Origin: Tuctoria greenei | Lineage: Eukaryota; Streptophyta; Magnoliopsida; Poales; Poaceae | Direction: 5' to 3' | NCBI GenBank assembly: GCA_036927565.1 | Contig: JAYESD010000007.1 | Coordinates: forward strand, 7,151,644 to 7,215,643 | DNA length: 64,000 bases | Shown: piece by piece, positions 56,393 to 64,000 of the stretch | How the letters are laid out: each line of letters begins with the position of its first letter | How positions within the stretch are numbered: the first letter of the stretch is position 1 | Translations under genes and position numbers: made by a program | The notes under the pieces: generated by a model | Told to the model about the DNA's origin: nothing | Databases searched by the model: none | Seen by the model: only the letters and a program-made list of their open reading frames with translations

Positions 56393-58799
56393 CTTGGTTT
56401 TAGGTACCATAGCTTGCTTGGGTCCTTGGAGGTTAGTTACAATGAATTTGGGCACCCACACATGAGACTTGGTGTTCCCATGGCGTGGCCCAACATAATG
56501 AGCATAAACCTTGCCAAAATTATTTCTCATTAACACATAGGATGCATCAAAAGTTTTAAACAATAGATGTTGTTGTTTGTATACAGGACTAGTCTGGGGG
56601 GCCAGACTTGTGCGGAGGACCGGACTTGTCCGGACATCGACCGGACTAGTCCGGTGTTCATGTGTAGTTGCTGTATTAATCGGTGACTGTCCAATTTGAG
56701 AGGGCCTTCCTTTTACAAAGGTAATCCTCTCCTTGTTATTCTTATTGCTTCTAGCATGTTTCTTTTCACCATAGGAATAACCAATGCCATATTTGACATT
56801 TGGAGGTCTTTTGACCAAGTATGCACTACGTGCATATTTGATCTTCTTCTTGTCAAATATGCCACTTTGGGTAGGATGTTTTTCCTTTGTAGGAGTTGGC
56901 TTATCCTTCGAACTGGTGTCACTTTTCTAACATGTGCAAGCATGAGTAAAATCAATTTTAGTTAGTTGAGAAGAAGAAATTGAAGAGGAGGAAGGTTCAC
57001 TCAGCTTGAGTGACTCAACCTGCACTTCAAGGATCTTGTTAACCTTGATCAGGTCAGCAAGTTGGTCCTTGATTGTGGCATTTGAGTCAGTTAGCTCCAG
57101 GCATGTTTCCTTGCTCGAAGCTAACTCAAGCTCTAGTGATTTGCTTCGTTCATTTTCAAGTTATAGAAGTTTGTCAAGTTTGACATATTCCTCCTTTTGG
57201 GAGATGATCATGTCCTCTTGGCGATGTATTAACCTCTCCTTCTCAACAAGTTGATCAAGCAAAAATTTCATTTTAGTAGCTGTTTTCCTATCTAGTCCAA
57301 TAAGCATGTCCTCATTATCACTATTGAGTTCATCATCGATAGAATAGGAATGTACGGAAGGGGGTTTAATGGTTACCTTGCGTTTACCTTCTTTTGCCAT
57401 AAGGCAAGGGCCATCTCCCTTCCATTCGCCAAGTGTAGGGAAAAGGTAGACTTCTTGGATGTCCTCTCGATGGCTATGCTAGCCATCTCTTCTTCTTCGG
57501 ACGATGAGGACTCATCATTTGAGTCCCACTCTTTTCCAATGTGCGCTTGCTCGGCTTGTTTCTTCTTCTTGAAGAATTTCTTGGGTTGAGGCTTGGCTTC
57601 TTTGGTCTTTTTCTTGTTCTCCTCATAAGGGCAATCAACTATGAAGTGGTTGTACTCACCACAATTATAGCATTCCCGCCTCAACTTTGGCTTCGTTCTT
57701 TCCTTGTACTTTCCTTCGCTTGACTTTGTACCTTGTCTCTTTTTCATTATTCTCTTGAATTTCTTCATGAACAATATCATGTCTTCTTCATCCAATTCAC
57801 TACTCTCGTCGTCACTATCTTCCTCTAGTTGTACTTCTCTAGCTTCTTTGAATAGGGGCTTGAGAGTGGATTTCAAAGAAACCCCTTTCTTCTTTGCCGA
57901 TGTGAGGTCGGCAATCTCCTTGACATGTTTTGCTTGTTTTTCCATCCTCTCAAAGTTGATGATCTTTCCAAGCAGTTCATCCGGAGTCAACCTTTTGTAT
58001 CCTGGGCTTTCTCTAATCATGGAGCATAGTGTGACGTTGCGAGGCATAAAAGCTCTAAGGATGAGCTTTACCACCTCGTGGTCATTCCATTTCTTGCTTC
58101 CGTATGATCTGACCTTGTTGATGAGTGTCTTTAATTGATTTTACATGTCTTGGGGTGACTCGTCTTCTTCAATTGCAAATCTTCCTAAGTCGCCTTCAAT
58201 CATTTTTATTTTTGCTTCACGCACATGTCGATCACCTTCATGTGCAGTTTGTAGTGTGTCCCATATCTCCTTTGCAATTTCGAGTCCATACACCTTGGTG
58301 AACTCATCCCGACTGAGTGAAGAGGTAATTACGTCCGCAGCTTTAGCATTTCGGTGAATTGCCTGCTCTTGGTTGGGGGTGAGCTCTTCGTCGTTGTCCG
58401 GGATATCTATCCATGTGCACACAATATGCCACAAACTCTGATTGAGAGAAATTAGATGCATTTTCATATTTTGCCTCCACATTGAGTAATCACTTCCATC
58501 GAAGCGTGGGTCTTTTACAAGTGGGATAGATAAATAATGATTGCTATTGGAATTGAGACGATCATAGTTAAAAGGATATCGGGAGTAGTCGGTGTGACTA
58601 TCCCCTTCTTCTTCTCTTCAACTTTTACTTTCCCTTTGGAAATTGTCTTCTTTCTTAGGAGCGTCTTTAGCTCCAGCGTCTCCTCATCGTCGTCCTCGAA
58701 GTCTTGAATGGCTTCGAGGAGCTTCTCCACCTTGAGGTTCTTTTCATCATCAACCTTCTCTTGGTTGTTGCTCTTGTGGGTATCCTTCATGTCCGACAT
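56387..58799 (-). pseudogene. Sirevirus-like gag with coiled-coil spacer (element G)
   Basis: The start is the ATG at 58799. Blocks: acidic N-terminus, MHLISLNQSLWHIV, SRDEFTKVYGLEIAKEIWDTLQ, AHEGDRHVREAKIKMIEGDL, DESPQDM, KLILRAFMPRNVTLCSMI, an intact CCHC knuckle CYNCGEYNHFIVDC (about 57660), a Ser/Glu run, a coiled coil (KMKFLLDQLVEKERLIHRQE), and the end segment LVKRPPNVKYGIGYSYG and ARSNKNNKER. Breaks: frameshifts near 58590 and 57410, stops at 58142, 57161 and about 56928. The tail contains RTSP repeats made by palindromes (56584-56661). Confidence 0.88.
56584..56661 (-). repeat. In-frame palindromes encoding RTSP repeats in gag-pol of G
   Basis: Four palindrome units (two exact) lie inside an open frame and are translated HRTSPV, VRTSPV, LRTSL and QTSPV. 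The 12-bp length keeps the frame. Part of this block is almost identical to the non-coding 52453-52500. Confidence 0.8.
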
Positions 58800-58838
58800 G
58801 ATCTCCTTCCAGCGATTAGTCTCTTTATTGAAGGACCT

Positions 58839-58850
58839 GCTCTGATACCA
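58839..58850 (-). other. Primer binding site of G, initiator tRNA-Met type
   Basis: Minus-strand TGGTATCAGAGC lies two bases from the 5' LTR end. It is the standard copia primer site. Confidence 0.88.
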
Positions 58851-58852
58851 AT

Positions 58853-60376
58853 TAAATGTGGCCTAGAGGGGGGGTGAGTAGGCCTTTTTGAAAATTGTCG
58901 GAACCTGCAACACTTAACAACCAGTTCAAAACCAGAGATATCGGACTAGTCCGGTAAAGTGCGGCCTAGTACGGTGTATGCGGACTAGATTGATTAGGTT
59001 TGATCGATTAACTTTATTCTTCAATATATGCAGCGGAAATATACGATTAAACAAAGTGTTACAAGGTTATGAATCAGGTTATATCACAATTCAATCTTAT
59101 ACTTGATATTTCAATGTAAAGTAATCAAGATCAATTGTAACCCTAGATTGATATAGTGTAAAGGACAATGAACACGAAAAGGAACACAAGAGATTTATCC
59201 CGTGGTTCGGTTCCCACGGAGGCAACCTACATCCACGTTGAGGAGTCCACAAAAGGACCGGGTCTTCTCGAACCCTACCCTCGTCGGATCGCCATGAAGG
59301 CCAATCCTCTTCCACTTATCTCAAAGGGGTGAATAACCGAATTCAAGGGGCTTTCTCACAGTTGAGAGCTCCCTTGGATTACAACACAAAATACCACCAA
59401 GAACACACTCAAAAGATTACAATTAAATCGCAGGAGTGTGTTAGAGAATCAAACCAAGAGCTCAATGTGGTGTTGAACGTGTCTCTCCAATGAACTAGAG
59501 TGAATCCCCAAGGGATTGATCTTTGTGGATAGATGTAGTTTTTGAGGCTCTTGGGAGGTGTGACGGCGCTAGGGTTCGAGAGAGTGTAAAATATGGCCAT
59601 ACAACTCTATTTATATGGGTTTCTAAAATTGACCGTTAGGGTTCAGAAAGATCGGACTAGTCCGTGGTGGTCACCGTACTAGTCCGGTGTGCTATGTGTA
59701 GCAAACCCTAAGTGTCCCGAATTATCGGACTAGTCCGGCTAGGAATGGACTTGTCCGATTTCGCTACTGGAAATCTTCGAACTAGTCCGATAGTCATCGG
59801 ACTTGTCCGGATATGTGAAACCCTAAGTGTATAGGATGACAAGTCCGCGCTTGGAGGACTTATCTGATTTAGTTCAGAGGGTATTTCGGACTAGTCCGTG
59901 CAAATATCGGAGTTGTCCGATTTGGATCAGAGAGAATATCGGACTAGTCCGGTTGTGATTGGACTTGTCCGATTTTGTGTGACTTGTGAAGTGTTTTGAG
60001 GACTAGTCCGCACTGGGGAGGACTAGTCTGATTCTAGTCAGAGAAGATATCGGACTTGTCCGATTTTGTGCAGAGAGGATATTGGACTAATCTGGTGTTA
60101 GTCGGGCTAGTCCGATCCTGTGTAACTTTGTGCAATGTGTGTGTTTAATTGTGATTGAGCTCTTGGGATGTGTTTTCTCAACACACTCAATACATAATGA
60201 TCTACTATTCTTCTTCCTTGAGCTCATTTCCACGTAGCTCCTCATTCTTCCTTCTTTTTGGTACTTTGCTCATTTTTCTATTAAAAGCCTGCACTAATCT
60301 CAACAAAGAGGTTAGGATCCCAATTGCTTGTCATAAATCATCCAAAACCCACAAGGGAGTCCTAGATGCACTTTCA
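58853..60376 (-). repeat. 5' LTR of G
   Basis: It is 1524 bp. The terminal dinucleotide at the internal side reads TA where the 3' LTR has CA. The TATA box TATAAATA is at 59608-59615. U5 palindromes are at about 58940-58980. Confidence 0.93.
59651..60112 (-). promoter_or_regulatory. Palindrome array in U3 of the G 5' LTR
   Basis: Same array as in the 3' LTR with about one unit fewer; six or more exact CGGAC(T/A)(A/T)GTCCG copies. It lies just upstream, on minus, of the TATA box that would drive the genomic RNA. Confidence 0.78.
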
Positions 60377-60817
60377 TCAACAAGCATGATCTTTGCCATC
60401 TCAATGAATGTGCGATTCTTCCTTTCGGCTACCTTATTTTGTTCGAGGTAGTAGGGGGCCAAAAACTTAGGCTTGATGCCGTCCTCGACCAAGTACTCCT
60501 CCACTTGAGTATTCCTAATTTGGTGCCGTTGTCACTTCTAATCTTATTGACCCTTAAGGAGAACTCATTTTGAGCAGTCCTCAAGAATCTCTTGATGACA
60601 CCTTGTGCTTCACCTTTTTCATGCAAGAAAAATATCCAAGTGAAGCAAGAAAAATCATCAACATTTACTAAGCCATATCTATTACCGCCAATGCTTATAT
60701 AAGCATTGGGACTGAAGAGGTCCATGTGAAGCATCTCTAGCGGCGCTGTTGTTGTTGTCGCCATGTTCTTGGCAGGGTGTGAAACTCCAATTTGCTTCCT
60801 AGCTTGACATGCGCTAC
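60377..60817 (-). pseudogene. Copia integrase fragment (element I)
   Basis: Read on minus from 60817: SACQARKQIGVSHPAKN, LEMLHMDLFSPNAYISIGGNRYGLV, FTWIFFLHEKGEAQGV, NEFSLRVNKIRSDNGTK, then a frameshift near 60535 and the NKVAERKNRTFIEMAK region. The core Asp residues and the Glu region are recognisable. It is cut at the right by K and at the left by G. Confidence 0.9.
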
Positions 60818-62035
60818 TGTTGACGGTCCTTAAGTGCCATATTTAAACCGTCAATTCACCTCATAATATGCTCAAAAGAGAAACACAACATAGTGGTAGG
60901 GTTAAATACTAACCAATTCCACGAGTGTTGGTGTTTATTTGTGTGCAAGTGAATTAATACCCAAAAATACCAAGACATGCAGGAAGTAACCATTAAATTG
61001 GATTCTGACAAATCAGACGACGCCACATGTCATCACATGGGTTAAATTGCCCACAAACAGTAGTATTTGAGGCCATCCAACTGTGTATCACCCATATCAG
61101 TCAATGGGACCCACCTAGCAGTGACGTGGAGAAAGCACACGCAAAACGATTAGAATACCACTTCGGCCGAACAGGGTGTTCGACCGAAGTCATCCTGGCA
61201 CCAAACTTGGTCAATTGATGCGTGTCGACTCCTCCTGGCTTCCTGGTGGCGGGGATGACTGAATCCCGTGCATTTGATGGCAGGAACCGACCATCCTCTA
61301 CCTATAAATATCACCCTACACCTCACTTCACACAAACACCAAAATTTGAGATTGGAATACCACTCCTAAGGTTTAGAGTAGTCCTAGAGGCTGCCCAGTA
61401 GAAGGAGAGTGTGGTGAAGAGTCTAGGAGGAGGAGGTTTGGGCATGTCAAGTCCCTCTTCTACATACAAAGGTTTGATTCAAAATCAAGTAAGCCTTTGT
61501 GAATTCATCTCAAGTTTGATTTCCAATTCAAGGTAGTTTTCACAATTAGTTACTTGTGGGTTCATTTCTTTAATTTATTAAAGGCTCTAGTTGTAGCTTT
61601 GTGTTCGAAACAACTAAAGTAGCGATTTTGAATGTAAGTGTGGTGCTTAGGTGAGAAATCACTAGTGAATATCTCGTAGACCCACAAATTGAAGAGGTAG
61701 GTGTAGGTGGTGATAGCCCTATCTATCCTTTGTAATTCTCCACGTTCGGCTATGCCATAGGCTCTTGGTGGGAGTCGTCCTAGTGTTGCTAGGGGTAAAC
61801 CTGTATGCAAAGCAAGCAGCCGCCGCAAATCTCTTTGAATTAGAATCAATATTTTGAATTCCTCTCTGTTCCTTGCCTGCAAAATAATTTTGTGTCCTTG
61901 GGTGAACTAGTTTGTAAGATTATCACACACGTTCCATGGATTGGATACCCTTGGGAATACTCTTTAAGGCGAAGTACAACATGACAGTTTCTGTGCGCTT
62001 AGGGATTTTTATCTTTGATGTAAGAAACGTCAACA
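60818..62035 (+). repeat. 5' LTR of Athila-type element K
   Basis: It starts TGTTGACGGT and ends ACGTCAACA, an extended inverted terminus, 1218 bp. The TATA box TATAAATA is at 61303-61310. A partly palindromic CGGCCGAACAGGGTGTTCGACCG lies at about 61163-61185 (GGTCGAACACCCTGTTCGGCC type). No coding is seen. Confidence 0.8.
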
Positions 62036-62045
62036 AAGCATTTCT

Positions 62046-62062
62046 TGTGTCGTTGTTGGGGA
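62046..62062 (+). other. Degraded primer binding site of K
   Basis: TGTGTCGTTGTTGGGGA resembles the tRNA-Asp-type site of Athila elements with C-to-T changes. It lies about 10 bp after the LTR. Confidence 0.45.
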
Positions 62063-62145
62063 ACAGTTGTTGTTAATCTTTGAGCCTTGTTCACCCTCGT
62101 ATCTACCTTCTTACATTTTTTTCTTTCCTTACCACCACCACATAT

Positions 62146-62967
62146 ATGGAGCAGCCCACCATTCTTTCTTATTCTGCCCCAAAGGGCAAGTTCTATGAGC
62201 CACCGCCTTCGGCGGAATCCATTTGTTCTACTAGCTATGAACTTCGCCCTGGCTTTATAGCCATGGTTTGGGAACAATCCTTCTCAGGAAGGGATTGTGA
62301 AAACCCTTACCACCATCTATGAGAGTTCGAACAATTGTGTTCATGCCTTCTAATGAAAGGTATGAAATAGGAAACTCTCAAATGGAAGTTGTTTCCTTTT
62401 TCCTTCAAGGAAAAATCCAAACAATGGTACGACCACAACGTTGGGAAGACAAACGGAAATTGGAATGAATTACAAGACAGATTTTCTCTTGATTTCTTTC
62501 CAATTGCTCGAATTGTTTCCTTACGGAAGGAAGTACTATGCTTTCAGCAGATGGAGAAGGAATCCATAGGTGCAGCTTGGGATAGATTTTCTCTCTTAAG
62601 AAATTCTAGCCCAGATTTGTCCATCCCTAATTCGTTGCTTTTGCAACACTTCTTCATGGGATTGAACAAAGAGTCTGCCCTACATCTTGACATTATAGCT
62701 ATAGGATCTTTCCTCCATAAGACGCTGGAAGAAGGCAAGGATCTTCTGGATAGAATTCTAGAAAATCCATGCTTCATATGGGTCTTAATGAGCCTCCTCA
62801 AGAGGAAGTTGTGTAAAGAGCCGAGGATAAATCCATGGACAAGGATGAACCTATTTCTTGCTAATCCCAAACCATGCCAAAAGAATCCTCTCCCTAACAA
62901 GAAACTACGAAGGAAGAAGAAATTCAACCTTCGGAGTTTCCCTTTTACTTCGAGGAAGAATATTTGA
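62146..62967 (+). pseudogene. Athila-type gag of element K
   Basis: The start is the ATG at 62146 (MEQPTILSYSAP). The frame has stops at 62320-62322 and near 62368. Seen: LKWKLFPFSFKEKSKQWY, NELQDRFSLDFFPIARI, LRKEVLCFQQMEKESIGAAWDRFSLL, LLLQHFFMGLN, the retrotransposon gag core of Athila-like elements, then a Lys-rich tail. No zinc knuckle is seen before the frame ends at 62967. Confidence 0.8.
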
Positions 62968-63067
62968 AGATTTTGGTAATTTCTTGAAGTATTTTTGCCA
63001 TAGGAAACCATCATTTCCACTAACTCCACGTGAACCACCTGATGGAGTGTTTGTCCAATAGACGGTC

Positions 63068-64000
63068 AAGGAGTTAACCTCTATTCTAAGCAGAGAATGG
63101 ACTACAGAAGTTGAGAAGTCGCCCGAAATCCTTCGGGTGACCTCACCCTTGGCAACCATTCTATGCTTAATTAGAGGGACACCAATGAGGGTCCTATACA
63201 ACCCCACTGTTGGAGCAAATCTCATTTCTGATTCTTGTGCTCTTGCCATTCAGGGCGTTGTGCCGTTGGTGCCAACATGTAAACCCTATCGAGATTCTTT
63301 CGGAATCATCCTTGAAAGATGCAGGGTTTTGCAACAGGTGTCTATAAGAAACAAAGATATTGAGGCTATTCGAGACTTCCATGTGTTCGAAATCCAAGAT
63401 TTCAACATTATGATTGGGATTCCCATTGAGAAATTTCTCATGGAAATTCTCTTGGAAGGAAACCTCAATGTCAATCTTGGTGGGAAAAAGTTCTCTATTC
63501 CTGTCCTGCGTTCCAAGAACTCATCTATAGAATATCCCATCCAAGATGAACCAATAGAGGAAGTTAGGACTCTTCAATTCTTAGCACCCCCTGCAATTGA
63601 AGGGGAAGAGGATTTCATCCAAGAGGAGGTTGAATTTCAAGAGGCAATTGAATTGCCAAAAGAAGATTTCTCTCCAAAACCTCCTGTTGAGCTAAAAAGC
63701 TTACCTTCAGGCCTGTGTTATGCCTTTCTAAATGGCGATTTGGAAGCCCCTGTCATCATAAGTGACAAGCTTTCAGATGATGAGACACGCAAACTCATAG
63801 CCATGCTAGAAAAGCATAAAGTTGTTTTTGGCTATTCACTACACGATCTCTAGGTAATTAGTCCAGCATTATGTACCCATGGCATCCCTATTAACCCCGA
63901 GAGTGTCCCCTCAAGGGAACCTTAAAGGCGATTAAATAATGTGAGGCGGAAAGTTGTCAATAAAGAAGTCTTGAAACTTCTGCATGTCGGGATTACTTAC
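63068..64000 (+). pseudogene. Athila-type protease-like region and start of RT (element K)
   Basis: The open frame 63137-63853 contains a retropepsin-like fold segment (VLYNPTVGANLIS, FHVFEIQDFNIMIGIPIEKF), in which the position of the catalytic Asp is Asn, then a Glu-rich linker, then the RT leader (ELKSLPSGLCYAFLNGD, PVIISDKLSDDETRKLIAMLEKHKVVFGYSLHDL). A stop at 63851-63853 and another near 63926 interrupt; the frame is recognisable to the edge (NKEVLKLLH). The catalytic part of RT lies outside the window. 62968-63136 is a frameshifted link with no clear domain. Confidence 0.8.

Larger units (their letters stand above)
48739..60376 (-). mobile_element. Ty1/copia Sirevirus-like element G with envelope-like ORF
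   Basis: Full structure on minus: 5' LTR (58853-60376), initiator-Met primer site, gag, protease, integrase, RT, RNase H, a spacer with palindromes, an envelope-like ORF, a polypurine tract and 3' LTR (48739-50290). The duplication TCAAC is present on both sides. Total 11,638 bp. The order and the long 3' ORF match Sireviruses. It is inactivated by several breaks. Confidence 0.95.
24101..60817 (-). mobile_element. Ty1/copia Sirevirus-like host element I, split into three visible pieces
   Basis: Pieces at 24101-26128, 47438-48738 and 60377-60817 read in order on minus as integrase, RT, RNase H and an envelope-like ORF. Two insertions are removable cleanly: H with duplication ACTGA (26124-26128 and 47438-47442) and G with TCAAC (48734-48738 and 60377-60381). 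J interrupts the 3' side and Athila-type K the 5' side. It is the outermost element visible in the nest. Its LTRs and gag are outside the window. Confidence 0.88.
60818..64000 (+). mobile_element. Ty3/gypsy Athila-type element K, running off the right edge
   Basis: LTR, degraded primer site, gag, protease-like segment and the start of RT on plus. The gag and RT leader resemble the Athila lineage. The left flank GCTAC is within I's integrase; the matching duplication would be outside the window. Confidence 0.82.

Noticed and set aside
56380..56400. TTTGTTTTTGCAG before the protease of G as a splice acceptor
   Set aside because: The gag tail and protease align with relatives if one base is skipped, so a one-base frameshift is simpler. 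No matching donor was identified.
61027..61335. Short open frames on both strands in the LTR of K
   Set aside because: They are caused by a near-palindromic stretch around 61163-61185, with no homology or start context.
1..64000. Possible captured host gene exons
   Set aside because: Every coding block I could recognise belongs to retroelement gag, pol, envelope-like or antisense ORFs; the remaining stretches are LTRs or spacers.

Overview
The window is plant nuclear DNA, most likely from a large-genome grass. It carries Tekay-type chromovirus, Tat/Retand, Athila and Sirevirus-like Ty1/copia elements with grass-like architecture, and no bacterial, organellar or host-gene signal. I find no host exon, tRNA, rRNA or CRISPR. 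Practically every base belongs to an LTR retrotransposon, and nearly all coding regions are broken by stops, frameshifts or deletions. The species cannot be named from this sequence.

The layout is one nest of eleven elements, lettered here A-K and Z. The outermost visible host is a minus-strand Sirevirus-like copia, I (24101-26128, 47438-48738, 60377-60817). Three insertions into I are bounded on both sides or at one visible end: H in reverse transcriptase (26129-47437, duplication ACTGA), G in integrase (48739-60376, duplication TCAAC) and Athila-type K in integrase (60818 to the edge). H is a copia LTR bracketing a gypsy gag fragment. Tekay element B (28233-47243, AGTAC) sits inside that fragment, and Tat element A (33102-45986, ACTAC) sits inside B's 3' LTR. 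Leftward from 24100 is a second chain of which only right-hand halves are visible: copia J in I, copia F in J, Tekay LTR E in F, copia D in E, Tat element C in D. C is 5'-truncated and fused at about 1490 to a truncated Tekay LTR, Z.

Three signals stand out. (1) A 12-bp palindrome, CGGACTAGTCCG, and its variant CGGAC(T/A)(T/A)GTCCG occur in about three dozen exact copies by eye. They are packed in front of the TATA box in the LTRs of copia elements F, G and J and also of gypsy elements Z and E. They recur in front of an envelope-like ORF, and even in frame inside G's gag-pol as RTSP peptides. Palindromes are known from Sirevirus LTRs; their presence in a Tekay-type gypsy U3 is the unusual part. 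(2) Both Tat elements carry a long gene on the opposite strand, between pol and the 3' LTR. It has a conserved 78-79 bp GT-AG intron, a Transposase_28-like domain, a low-complexity segment, a coiled coil and a conserved C-terminus. (3) H looks like a chimeric copia/gypsy element that was integrated as one unit.

Autonomous elements of these families encode gag (particle), protease, reverse transcriptase/RNase H and integrase. Here A is the most complete and youngest (LTRs differ at about 12 of 825 positions by eye), but even A has several stops. The window is therefore a fossil record of successive insertions rather than a set of working genes.
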